Below are positions 32,302-43,271 of a stretch of 64,000 nucleotides of DNA, piece after piece. Position numbers and translations under genes: made by a program. The notes under the pieces are model-generated. The model was not told where the DNA came from and ran no database searches. It worked only from the letters and a program-made list of their open reading frames with translations. Positions within the stretch are counted from its first letter, which is position 1. The number at the start of each line of letters is the position of its first letter. Source of the stretch: Isochrysis galbana (lineage: Eukaryota > Haptophyta > Isochrysidales > Isochrysidaceae). The stretch covers positions 3,274,614 to 3,338,613 of the forward strand of contig CM030932.1 in assembly GCA_018136815.1 (NCBI GenBank), in the 5' to 3' direction.

Positions 32302-34770
32302 GACGATACACAACTCTTAGCGGCAGACTACGGTAGCCTAGCGCGATCCCTCGGCTGGGTAAAAAGATACGCGGCGGCCTCGTGTGGCAAACCCAACGAT
32401 CAAAAGTTCGAGGGACTAAGGATGGGCTCCCTGAGAAGGAAGCGCCCACCCGCGAGATTCCAAAGGTACAAGTGGCTGAAAGGAAACGAGTATGCGACCA
32501 TATTGGGGGTCCCACTAGGTGGGCCCCGGGCCATTAAAGAGTTCTGGCGCAAACTAGCCGACAAGATAGAGAGGAAAACCACTATATACGCGCCGCTAAC
32601 CAATAATCTATCTATACATGGGAAAACGAAGGTGGCTAACTTCCTAGTATATTCTATACCTAGATACTGGCTGCAGACACTCGCAGCCCCTAGATCATTC
32701 CACACGGCGGTTAAAAGAGCCGTAGAAAGAATCATGTGGACAAACGCACGCACCGGCCGGAAGCTACAATGGATAAAGCACCCTGAGATCCCGACGAAAA
32801 ACACTTCGGAGAAAGGGCCACATCTAGGGCTGGGACTGCTCGACTGGGGCAACCATGTCAAAGCTTTACAAGCCAAATGGATCCTAAACTATCTTGACGC
32901 ACGCCAAGCACAATGGAAACAAGTGCTTGACGCGTGGTTCTGCCGCACGAACCTGGGGAGAGCAGCGGTTCTCTCGACGGTCCCCACGAACAAACTCACC
33001 GATGGAATAGCGGGCACGAGTAAACTTCCCGCGTTTTGGAAACAGGCGCTAAACAACATTCGCGAACTTAAACTCACATCACTGAAAGTAAGTAGAGAAG
33101 GAGCTCTCTCGCAACCCATGTGGGGTAGCCCAACGCACCCGGGACCTAAAATAAACCCCATATGGGTAAAACTATGGAACAAGCTTGAATGTAATACCAC
33201 ACATAACGTATTCAAAGACCACGCGGCGAACACGCCCTATAGCAGTGTTGAATGCGCGCAATACCTCAGGAACAATGACACGTATATACACTTCCAGGGT
33301 GAATATATCCCGAGAGACAAATTCTTGGAAACATGGGATACGATAGTCAGACACGCCAAGGAGACACTGGCAGCGGTAGATAAGACGGCCGAACTAGAAT
33401 GCGCACCACCGGGACGAGAAGAGGCCGACAATGAACACATCTCGGAAGAACCGACGCCCGAACTGCGAATAACGGTAGACGGGGAATACTATGTGAACAT
33501 CAAGGAGAGATGGCACGAGGCGGAACTCTCATACCTAGGCACGCCCATAATCGGAAAAAGACTACCCGCCGCGCCCTCGAACTTAGACCCATCCCCACCG
33601 GCGCAATGGGGGGGAGGATACAAAACCAACAAGAGACTAGAATACCCGCTGGCGGACGAATATACATTAGACGGCAAGACGCCGCTGGACGGCACCGGGG
33701 TAGAACATCTAACCGAGGCACTTCAGCGTAAAGACCGCAAACGCAAACGCCTCACGGGGCCGGCCAAATGGGAGGAAAAACTCCAAATACCAGGGGACAC
33801 ATGGGCGCACCTGGCGCGACTATACACCACGCCAATGGTAACGGCGAGGGACATGCACCTACACTTCAAACATATCACACACAGGCGAGTGGGCACGTAC
33901 AACCGCTTTCCAGACAGAACCAGCACGTGCCGCATTTGTGGGGAAACGGATGAATCCTCGATACACCTAGGCGAATGCCCCGGGATAACTAACATCCTAG
34001 GCGAACTGAATAAAATTGCACGGTTCACACCAGGATTAGAAAGGAGCAGGGAAGAAACAATTGTAGACAACCTATTCATATACCCAAAAGGAGACGCCCC
34101 AAAAGCGATATACGTGCTATACCTATTAGCGTGGAGATATATACTCACAGACTTCTATAGGATACATTACGACGGCATCAAATTCTCGGAAGAATCCATA
34201 CTAATAAGAATAATAGAGAGATACACCATACTAAGTAAAGCACTCCTCTTCGCACAAGAAACCGACTCGGCGAGAACCGCCCAAGCGGGCATGGGAAGAC
34301 AGCCTAAAAAAAGGATAGACATGAATGACTTGAGACCCGTTTTCAACAGGAACGACAAAGGCGGTCTTAAGCCCAGCGCGGAGCTAGTGGAACTAGCCTC
34401 CAAGCTGGGGATCGCACACGCTGTCGAGGGGACCATGGACCAAGGGAACAAAGGAAATTGAAACATCGATACACCTACCTAAGCCGCTGGTAGAGACAAT
34501 GGAACCTGGATATAAACCAAACAAACAAAAAGCGACCAGACGGACACATTCGACAACAAAGACAATTCCAGAAGGCCTGCCCGGACCCCACACTCTAAAC
34601 CAGGCCTCAGGTAGCGCACCGAGGCCGGACCCCGGAAACCGAAGAAAAAGGAAAGAAGGGGGGCAGGGGAAGAGGTGGAGGGAGGGATGATAAGGGCGGT
34701 GTAGATAGCGAAGGGAAATCCCATAACTAGTAGGTGTGTAGCCCTGAATCTTCAGAAGTTTTTTTTTTTT
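32302..34770 (+). pseudogene. 5'-truncated LINE, ORF2 C-terminal part
   Basis: The frame is open from about 32302 to 34461. It begins right inside the reverse transcriptase catalytic motif, reading DDTQLLAADYGSLARSLGW with the preceding codon changed, so the palm and everything upstream are missing. Then follow the thumb (KPNDQKFEGLRMG, ATILGVPLG), the region shared with 19.2 kb (GPHLGLGLLDWGNHVKALQ) and a zinc-finger-like cluster (STCRICGETDESSIHLGEC) near residue 510 of the Met-initiated part. The 3' non-coding part ends in GAATCTTCAGAAG and a T12 run at about 34770. The uninterrupted frame suggests a young copy. L1-like by motif order. Confidence 0.85.
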
Positions 34771-34855
34771 TAGGAGACTCACACACAAGCGAGCAAGGAG
34801 AGAAGGGGGAGATCACGGCTCGACTCATGCGGCCCTCTCCCCCTCCTCACCCCAA
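34771..34855. repeat. Repeat paired with inverted copy at 46786-46860
   Basis: AGACTCACACACAAGCGAGC, then GATCACGGCTCGACTCATGC and GGCCCTCTCCCCCT occur here on plus and at 46786-46860 on minus, at the ends of element debris. Confidence 0.8.
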
Positions 34856-34859
34856 TATT

Positions 34860-35335
34860 GTTAGGGGATGGGAAAGTCCATCTCAAGATGGACCCCCCCT
34901 ATCCGTGTGGATGGGTACATCCCAAAGATGGCTGGGATGTGGGCATCTGGAGATGGCGTTTGCCCCATCTTTTTGATGTCCACCCGCCACGATGGCAATT
35001 GTCGGCAGTAGGTGCGCACATCTGCAAATGGGTTCTACCCATCTGGCGGATAAACGCATCCTGAAGATGCAACGTGTGCATCCACCAAGATGGCGCATCC
35101 CCAAGGATGATACATTCCCATCGCTTGGGATGGCTGCATTGCAAAGATGGGTAGATGCGCCCATCTAGAGACGATGTTGGGCCATTTGGCGGGGCAGGTG
35201 CATCCCATTAGGTGGACAACCCCCATCTCATAGACGGATGCCATCCAAAGATGGTTGTGAGCCATCCTGCAAATTGCACGCATCCCTTAGGATGGGACGA
35301 GAGCCATCCTGAGATGGAGATGGTGGGGGGATGGG
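34860..35335. repeat. Degenerate GATGG/CATCC minisatellite
   Basis: More than 20 alternating words of the types GATGGG, AAGATGG, CCATC and GCATCC are spaced about 10-20 bases apart over 475 bp. Many local stems result (for example GGGATGG against CCATCCC). The unit is too diverged for a fixed period. No ORF of interest. Confidence 0.75.
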
Positions 35336-35377
35336 CGCGCGAGTGATGGGCAGATGTGCCTATTTACAACCATGGTG

Positions 35378-35450
35378 CTCACCCACAAACACCCACCCAC
35401 AAACACCTACCCACCCACCCACACCCACACACACACACACTCTCTCTCTC
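35378..35450. repeat. Short ACCC, AC and TC microsatellites
   Basis: Runs of ACCCACC, (CA)8 and (TC)6 in succession, at the end of the minisatellite and directly before the zinc-finger-like gene's 3' end. Confidence 0.85.
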
Positions 35451-35474
35451 ACGTACACGCCCGCACAACATCAA

Positions 35475-36782
35475 TTACAGGTACACAAAGGGGTTAAGCA
35501 AGAAGCGGACATCCCGCAGGTCATCGCCAGCACGAAGACCCAGGTGCCTGTGCTGTCTAGCAGTGGGGCCTAGCGGGCTTGCAGAGCGGACAGACTCTTG
35601 CCGCCACTGCGAGGGGTCGGGCACGAGTGGAACGCGGAATTTGCAACTCTCCACCGGGATCACCCCGTGCCAAAGCCTGCCCCTCATGGTGTGCGCGAGG
35701 CTTCCCTTGGGCGGTGTTCCACGTTGTGGCTGCGGCCACAACGCGTACCTGCGCCCAGGCGGGAATCTGCTGTGAGGTTGACGGCGGCACGTGCAGCAGA
35801 ACGTGAAGCGCGCACCTGTACATCCTCAAGAATTCCATGTCTTCCTCGTCAGCCAAATCCTGGTCATCCTCGCCCACCTCCCAGCGATTCGGCGCTTCCT
35901 CGCCCCCCCCTCCTCCACCTCCCCCTCTTCAAGCAACGCCTGCGCCTTCACTGCCGCCTCTTCTCCCCAAGTGGCCGCGCCGCAGTCTAGGCCACTCGCA
36001 TACTTCTTGCGCCTCGCCCTGCCTAGCGCGGATTCCACCAGGAGCTGCATCAGCAGCCACTTATGGGTACCGAAGCGACGCAGTGGCAGCTTGGCCAGCA
36101 TCTCCGGCGAGACGCTTGCAAGCTGCCAGCTCAGGACCTCCCTCCCTCTCTCTTGCTCACGCTTGGCTCGGAGTGCGGCAACCTCGGCGCCCGCTTCCAG
36201 AGGGAGGTCCCACCAGTCGTCATTCTGGCCAGTGAACAGAGCTAGCGGCGTTGGTTTCACCGGCGGCGGAGCGCGTAGCCCTGGCGAACTGATGCACGCC
36301 TGTGAGCACGCCGCCACAGCCAACGGCGGCGCGGATCCCGCACCGCAATGGTGCAAGGCGCCCAGCCCAGTCGGGATTGCAGCCCCTTGTGAGCTGCCTC
36401 CTTCCCAGAGCGCGGATCTTGACGAGCTCGGCGAGTGCTCGTGCGGCGAGTGCTCATGCGGCGGCGGCGACACCGGCGGCTCGGGCGACGCAGAGGCCGA
36501 TGCAGGTGTGGACGGGGCCACGGCACCCATCCCGCCATGTGTCCTCTGCAGCACCGGCGACTGTCCCCCAGAGCAGCAACCTGACGGCCCGCCGCCGCCA
36601 CTGCCGTCCGAGTCCGAGCTTGTGTGCCCTTCGTTTGGATGCGACAATGAGCGCATCCCAGCCGCGCACCCGTGGCGCCGGAACATGATGAGATTCACGA
36701 ATGTCACTCCGCATCGCGAGCAGCGCACTCGTGTCTGGTGGCGCTTGGGCGGCGGCACAGGGCTGTCCGACTGACTTTGCAT
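35475..36782 (-). CDS. Zinc-finger-like protein of unknown function
   Basis: Predicted from 36782 in three exons: 36782 to about 35940, 35877-35749 and 35606-35475, about 367 residues. Exons 2 and 3 join cleanly (CAG|GTACGC to CGCAG|TGG). The first donor is uncertain: CAG|GCGTTG at 35940 fits phase and minimal intron length, and a GT alternative would leave a 41-nt intron. Residues 1-60 hold RCSRCGVTFVNLIMFRRHGC, a C2HC-like single finger. Then comes a Ser/Pro/His-rich linker, a conserved-looking block NDDWWDLPLEAGAEV, a basic helix, and RRFGTHKWLLMQLLVESALGRARRKKY. The end is acidic, then neutral. The finger suggests nucleic-acid binding; function unknown. If unspliced, the ORF ends at 35826 with a different C-terminus. 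Confidence 0.5.
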
Positions 36783-36887
36783 AGATCCGAGGGCGGTGGA
36801 CGGGGAGTGCGTCGGAGGAGCGAGCGGAGGATCCGAGCGGTGGCGATGCGTGTCAGTCGAGTGGCGTGTTCCAAGAGGGGGCGGAGT

Positions 36888-37115
36888 ATTAAAAAAAACC
36901 TTTTAATGTTCTCGCCTCGCACGCGGCCACGGGTTTAACTACTGTAGCCACGCCCACTTCCCTTCCTCTCCCTCGCTACCCGCCTTGCGGCATCTCCCCT
37001 CGTGCACTACTTGGGGCCCAGGTTGCTGGGGGGGTTAGGTTGGGCGGGGTGCACCGACCCCTAGTGGAGATTCCCCGTCTTCCTCCTGTGCCTCTAGGTG
37101 GCCCGTTTCTTCTTG
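36888..37115 (+). mobile_element. R1-family 5' fragment
   Basis: A-run then CCTTTTAATGTTCTCGCC, CCGCCTTGCGGC, CTCGTGCACTACTTGGGG and TCTTCCTCCTGTGCCTCTAGG follow the same order as 24124-24370, at moderate identity. Confidence 0.6.
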
Positions 37116-37219
37116 TGTCGAGGCGTGTGTGTAGGTGTAGGGGGCGGAGTATTATTATAAACAGTAATTAGCTTTGGGAAATGTGTGTTGACCGCGTAGC
37201 GGTCGTTGGCATGGCAAAA

Positions 37220-37335
37220 AATAGCCCCCCCCCCCTATGGCGAGGGGGGGACTTCGGCGGGGGGGGGGGGGGGGAGGCTCCCGGGGGGGGGGGGGGGGGA
37301 GGCTCCGGGGGGGGGGGGGGGGACTCAGTGGTCCG
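37220..37335. repeat. Poly-G tracts
   Basis: Five G runs of 8-19 bases broken by AGGCTCCC in a near-tandem arrangement. They form the boundary of the duplicated oxygenase 5' fragment. ORFs here are low-complexity Gly or Pro and are not genes. Confidence 0.8.
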
Positions 37336-37403
37336 TAGGCACGCGGCGCGCGGGGTGGGGGTGGGTGGGTGGGTGGGGGGGGGCGGAGCGAGAGAGAGAG
37401 GCG

Positions 37404-37790
37404 TCGATGCGCGTCACCTCCAATGGGTGGTCCGCACGTTGCACGCTCGCCTGGTCGTGCCGGGGAGGAGAGCACCACCAGCCCGATTGCTGCTGCTGCT
37501 GCCGGCCTCGTGCAGCTGTCCACCGAGCTCCCGGAGACGGAGCGCCGCACGGAGGCCCTGCCCCAGCTCCCACTCCGGGATGGGCGTCGGCGGCGTCTGT
37601 CGCCGCGGCCCTCCCTCGTTTCTTAGTTCCTCTCTCTCTGGATTCTCTCTGAATTCTCATCCACAGAGACGGTGCATTGTTTTAAATATACGTTTGGGGA
37701 GGAAATTCGGCCGGCGGCGGGGGGGAAATTCGGCGGCGTGGGCGGGGAGGGGGGGGGGGTCGTAGACTGTGCATTGCGTAAAATGTACGT
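37404..37790 (-). pseudogene. Duplicate of the oxygenase gene 5' end
   Basis: This repeats 39244-39580 (start region, first about 75 codons and promoter of the neighbouring oxygenase gene) at high identity, in the same orientation 1.84 kb away and immediately 3' of that gene. It has indels and ends in poly-G at 37335, so only the 5' piece was duplicated. The promoter-proximal word CATTGTTTTAAATATACG with TTTGGGGAGGAAATT is itself present three times (37673, 37769 and 39488). Confidence 0.8.
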
Positions 37791-37945
37791 TTGGGGAGGA
37801 AATTTGGCGACGGCGGAGGGGGAAATTCCGGGGGGGGGGGGGGGGGGGACGCCCGTGGGGCGCGCAGATAGCCCGCGCAGATAGCCCGAATGAAAATGCC
37901 CATCCGATAATGCTCCACGCAGCTCGAAACGATACCCATTCCCAT

Positions 37946-39491
37946 TCACACAGTTTCCACGCAGTCAGTCCGGCCCCCCGAGTACAACACATGCTCGTAA
38001 TCGGCCGGCTCGCCGAAGCCTGGGGTGCTCTCGTTCGAAAACGTGAGCTCGTACTCGCCTGGCCCGCCCGGGAAGGGCTCCTCCTCCACAAAGAAATGCA
38101 GGCGCACATGCTCACCGTCGTACCCGCCGCCAGAGTGCACCACATCTGCCGCAAAGTAGGCGGCTTCGCCCCTGCGCAGCACGACGTGCACGACACGCCG
38201 ACGATCCTCCGCCAAAAACAGGAGCCGGGCATCGGTCATACTCACGTTGATTACCACAGAGCCGACGCAGCCGGTGCGCCGTCTGGGCGGGAAGTCGGTG
38301 TGCAGAGTCTGCTCACGCCCCGGAAGGCTGTGCAGCCGAGCCGCTCCCAAGAGCCGAGGCGGCACGACACCCATGGCCTGGCCGAGGCGGCCGGCCACCT
38401 GTAGGTAGGGCATAGGGGGCGGTCAGGAGCTGCGCGCCGCATCCCGATGCGCTGCGACTCACCTGTGCCAGAATGGGCGTGAGCTCCTCGGACTCCCTGA
38501 GGTAGATTGCGCGCCGGGACCGGTCTCTCCAGCTCGGCCTGCCGTTCGGCATGAGGCTGTTAATGATCACCTCCTCCGCAGACTCCAGCCGCAGGTGGAG
38601 CACATGCTGGCACTCCTCCGGCGAGAGCACGTCCTGGAGCACGTGCACCTTGCCGTCGAGCCCCACCTCCGCAAGTGAGCGCACCTCGGCGTGAATCGCC
38701 TTGCTGCGTGTGCGCTGCGAGCCGCGCGCCGCTGATACGCCCGGCAGCTGTCCCATGGACACACCATGCCCGCAGGTGCCGACCTCCCTGGCCGTGCGGC
38801 GGGCCCTGGTGGACCGAGTCGACCGGCGCGGCGCCGCCGGCAGTGGTCGCTCCTCTTCCGGTGGGCGCTCCTCCTCCTCGACAGCATGCGCCATGCTCAG
38901 GCCGTCCTCGAGCCCCGGGACCTCCTCCCGGCTCCGGCTCAGGAGGTCCGCCACCACCCTCGCCGGAAGTGGCGCCATCGCTGCTTCAGCCCCGCCCTCC
39001 GCCAGCGCCGCCGCCCTCGCCAGAAGTGGCGCCATCGCTGGGGCGGTGGCTGCAGCCACGACAGCCGTCACGTCGTGCGTCTGCTCCACGTAGCGCGCCA
39101 GCGCTTCGACGAGCACAGGCCTGAGGATGGACCTCCACTCCGACCGGTTGTCACGGCTAAGGTGCGGCTGGTCCTGACGGGTGAACGTGGCCGCCAAGCC
39201 GGCCAGCCCGCGGGGATCGCTGCGGAGCGCGGCCAGCGCCCGCGCGTCGATGCGCGTCACCTCCAATGGGTGGTCAGCACGCTCGCCTGGTCGTGCCGGG
39301 GAGGAGAGCACGACCAGCACGGTTTGCTGCTGCTGCCGCTCGTGCAGCTGTCCACCGAGCTCCCGGAGACGGACGCCGCACGGAGGCCCTGCCCCAGCTC
39401 CCACTGCGGGATGGGCGTCGGCGGCGTCGGGCGCCGCGGATGCATGGCGAGTCGGCCCTCTCTCTCTGGATTCTCTCTGAAGACTGTGCAT
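37946..39491 (-). CDS. 2OG-Fe(II) oxygenase-like protein
   Basis: Two exons, 39491-38463 and 38398-37946, joined in phase 0 at CACAG|GTGAGT and CCTACAG|GTG, give about 493 residues. The C-terminal half carries a prolyl-4-hydroxylase-like jelly-roll: VLQDVLSPEECQHVL, then HTD at 376-378 (first His and Asp iron ligands), GEAAYFAADVVHSGG with His431, and HVRLHFF with Arg442 for 2-oxoglutarate. That is the complete HxD...H...R set. The first 250 residues are Ala/Arg/Glu-rich, helical and without a known domain. No signal peptide is seen. Substrate unknown. The family hydroxylates proteins, nucleic acids or small molecules. It is transcribed divergently from the gene at 39777, and its 5' end is duplicated downstream. 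Confidence 0.65.
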
Positions 39492-39776
39492 TGTTTTAAG
39501 TGTACGTTTGGGGAGGAAATTCGGCGACGGCGGGGGGAAAATTCGGCGGCGTGGGCGGGGGGGGGGCGCCCGTGGGGCCCATTCGAGGACCCCCCCCTTC
39601 AGAAGCCCTCGAAACGGCCTCAGGAGGCCCTATGAAAATCCTCAGAAAGCCTCGGAAGCCCTCAGAACGCCAATTACTGTAGTTGTGCTGGGCTTCTATA
39701 AGCTACACAGCTGAAATCTGTCGGGGGGCCCCGACGGATCTCGCCAACTCCGCCAGTCCGCTCCTCCCCTCCCACG
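39492..39776. promoter_or_regulatory. Shared divergent promoter region
   Basis: 285 bases separate the two start codons of divergent genes. They contain TTTGGGGAGGAAATTCGGCG and a G-run, a CCTCAGGAGG/CCTCAGAAAGCCTC set of short direct repeats, and a TATAAG word at 39695, about 80 bases before the plus-strand ATG. Assignment as promoter rests on position. Confidence 0.45.
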
Positions 39777-41998
39777 ATGGCTCCCTCGCCTCCGACGCCC
39801 TGCCTCACCGCCGACGAACTCGCAGCCCTCTGTGACATCCTCATCGCAGAGGTGGATGCCATCCGTGCCAACGGGCCTGTCTCCGACCCCGACCTGCGCC
39901 GCGCGCTCGCGAAGCGGCAGGAGTGGCGGCTGCGCAAGCTCAGGCGCATGCGCCAGCTGCGCGACCAGGTCTTGACCGACGCGATGCAGGGGCGGCGCGC
40001 GCCGCCTCCAGAGTGGATGATGTGCGGGAGCGGCGCTGCTATGGCATGGGCAGTCGCCTGCCCCCTCCCACTTGTGAGTGCTGTCGCCGTGCCTCCGTCG
40101 TCGCCGGCGCCGCTGGCCGCCAGCGCACCTCATCCTGTGCACCCGCGGGAGTGGTTGCGCTCTGTGGAGTGCGGGGACATTTCCCTGCCCACCGCCCTGT
40201 ACCACCTACAGCTCTCCATCCCCCCCCAGTGCCCTGACGTGCTGCATTTGCTGGACCCTGGGAATGACTGCCCGGGCGTGAGGCGAGTGCGGATTCGTGT
40301 CGCGGAGTACAGCGTCCCCCATGTGAATGCGCACCTGGATGTACTGCGAGCGGGTGGGGAGGGCGGGCTGTCCGTGCTGCGGGGTGTGTGCGCGGTGCTA
40401 CACCTGTTCTGTCAGGCGGCCTGTCTAGGTCTTGGTGATGAACATGTTCCCCTCCCCACGGAGGCTATGCATGTGCTCCCGGGCGAGGATGGGCGATGGC
40501 GGCAGCAGCACGTGGACGCCGTGCTCATTGCCCAGACAGGCAAGCCCGAGTGCCTGGGTGTGCACGAGGCGGGCTACGCCTCCAGGTTCGCGTCCCCTGT
40601 GATGCAGAGTGTGGAGGTGAGCCGCAGCAAGCGCCTGAGCTTGCAGGGTCTGCTGCAGAGGCGCGCATGCACAACGCTGCGCCAGCACCTGCGACGCCCG
40701 TGCACGTCTCCTCTGGCGCTGCAGCAATGCCTGCGTGCAGCCCTTGCACATCTTCTCATTGCAGGGATGTACTACTACCCGGAGGAGGAGATGGCGCGTG
40801 TGTACGGGTGTGAGGGAGTTGAAGGAGTGCATGGGGGCAGGTGGTGGCAGCAGCAGCGTCAGCGTGTGGGCGCTGTGGCGGAGGCCGGCTTTCCCCGGGC
40901 GACTTTGGGCGATGCCTTCAAGAATTGTGCCCTGCATCACTCGCACCTACCCGTGCTCAATTGGGCTGATCTGCCCGATGCCTTGCCTTGCTCACGGGCG
41001 GAGGCTGTGGGCGCCCACAGCAGGGCCACAGCATTGCTGCTGCAAATGGCATCGCCTGCAGCTGGGGAGGGGCTCCTCATCGTCGACTGCAATGGGCAGG
41101 CCGGGCAAGCCGCCCACCACCTGTGCTGCCTCGACTACATGGTCAGCCCAGCCATTTGGCAGGATAGGTGCGGCCATGTGTATTCCTCCTCTACCCCCCC
41201 CCCCCCTCCCCTCCCCTCACCACCACCCCCCGCGCGCACACACATCTCCCTCCTGCACTGCGTAGGTTGTTGGGGGGTGGCGGCGTTGTGGTCTTCCCGG
41301 ACGGCAAGTGGGACGCGGAGTGGTGGGAGAGGCCCACCGTCTCTCACGTCGTCATCGGCCTGAGCTATGTGGGTCGTGGCTACGTGGGCGGAGGCCAGCC
41401 GCGGTTCGACGAGACGGGCAGTAATACTCATGGGCCTGGCAGCCTGCAGCAGTGCCTCTTGCTGTCGGCGGTGCAAGTGCCCCTCGGCGTGCGATTTGTG
41501 CTCACAGGCGCCTTCCCCTCCTTTGGTGCCAAGGGCGGGCAGGGCAAGATGTCGCACGGGCTCGGGCTGCCAGAGGGCTACTCACTGCAAGAGATGGTGT
41601 CGGCGGGCGCAGCCAGCATGGGGCACTCCTGGCGCCCTTCCTTGTTTAGGCACCGCACCGTGCGATGCTTGTCGGAGTGCTTACCCCAACGCATTTGTGC
41701 CCCGTCACTGTCCATCGGGCCTATTCCCTGGACGGTAGCCGCCCAGCTGCCTTGCGTGGCCGAGCCCCACCCTCACAGTGCGGCTGCGCGAGAATCATGT
41801 TTCCCTGACCTCGACTTGTGCGGACAACGAGGTGGAGTGCGTGGAGGGGAGGGGACCCCCCCCCGCAAGCGCAAGGAGGCGGGGCACGCAAACGATGGCC
41901 AGACGAGCACCCCTACGGATGGCGAGTTAGCCTGTCGCACCACAAGAAGCATGACTGGGCGGCGCAAACCTACGCCTCGAGAGCGGTTGTCCCTGTGA
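39777..41998 (+). CDS. Protein of unknown function, two exons
   Basis: Exons 39777-41167 and 41266-41998 (GATAG|GTGCGG; GCGTAG|GTTG; phase 2) give 707 residues. Residues 1-80 form a Leu/Arg-rich helical N-terminus (TADELAALCDILIAEVDAIR, RRALAKRQEWRLRKLRRMRQ). The middle has an Ala/Leu/His-rich globular region with QQHVDAVLIAQTGKPECLGV, then MYYYPEEEMARVYGCEGVEG. Exon 2 begins LLGGGGVVVFPDGKWDAEWW and ends in a basic, Thr/Arg-rich tail with a nuclear-localisation-like PPRKRKEAG. I do not recognise the family. Sequence quality and clean splicing argue that it is real. The basic tail and divergent pairing with the oxygenase suggest, weakly, a nuclear role. Confidence 0.55.
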
Positions 41999-43180
41999 TG
42001 TGTGATGGTTTGTAGCGGCCTCGGCTAACATATTCCACACCAATAGTGCACATCGTACCCGGTGCTGCCAGCTGCGCCGCCGCACCCGCATCTGCACAGC
42101 AATCAATCAGTACATTAGGGGGAGCGTGAGCACGTGCCCCTCGTGGCTGCTTGCGCCACCTCGCCCCGTAGTCGCGCTCGTGCTCGCGTTGGACGATGCC
42201 CCCGGACATCCGGAGCCGCCAAAACCGCCATACGCGCCGCCGAAGCCACCGTCCGTAGGGTAGCCGCCACCCGTCTGCGCGCCAAAGCCAAGCAGCCGAA
42301 GCCACCGCCGCCCATGTCCGAGCTATGATGTCAGAACATGCAATACTCCACCATGGCTAGCACTACAGATAGTAATGGTGCCGGCAGCCAACATCATAGA
42401 TAGTCATAGCGTCCTCCCGCTCAACTTATGATTGGTATTACCAGTATTATGATGAATTATGTTTACGATCATATGGGGGCTTCAACAAACGAGGGCTTTC
42501 GTCGCACACACGACACGCGAATGCGAAACTATCATTTTTGGGTGGGGTGGGGATGGGGTGCGGGGTGCACAGACCTCGCCATTCTATTGGTTATTTACAT
42601 GTACATCTCTAACAACGGGAAGTGGGCGGGCGCTTCTTGGCAGGTGCTCCTTCATTACAACTTGTGATCTCCGTCCGTCTGCACGGGAGCTCCTTAACTG
42701 TTTACTGCCGGAGCATGCAAATGGATGCTTCAAACGACATATTTCGTCCCTGCTCGCCAACGCCTTGACGGGTGCCCATGAGGTGCTGGGGGAGCCTCAG
42801 GGACATCCTTCCCCACATTCCCACCCATTGACAACACAAAAGATCGAGATTGGAGTATGGAATTATGGAGAAAATAGGCCCAGGGGCGAAGCAGCCATTT
42901 GGATGCTTCAGTTTACCAAATAATCCACGTGTGCACGTTAGAAAGAGGTGTGAGAGGTTGAGGGGAGGGCGGAGCGGCGCAACGGAGTGGGACTGGGGGG
43001 AAGAGAGGGGCGGGGAGGGGGGGGGGGGGGGGATCGGGAAAATTTTGATAATCTCTTTCTTCGTGGAAAGCGTCGCTTGTATCGTTGAACATGTCTTCCT
43101 CTCTTCTCTCACCTCAAAAAACGAAACTTCGAAGCATCCATTCGCATGCTGCGCTCCCGGCAGTAAAGAGTTAATAAGTA
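41999..43180. other. Intergenic, no gene supported
   Basis: Contains the 3' flank of the unknown gene, a Gly-codon-like GGC-rich patch at 42150-42320 on minus without a stable frame, and a G run at 43010-43031. No gene or clear repeat found. Confidence 0.5.
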
Positions 43181-43271
43181 GACACGCCCCGTGCAGATTG
43201 CGGAGTCAGAGTGCAGAAAAGGCGGGAAGAAGAAGCGTGCAGTGTCCCTCCCCGACCCCCCACCCTACCCC

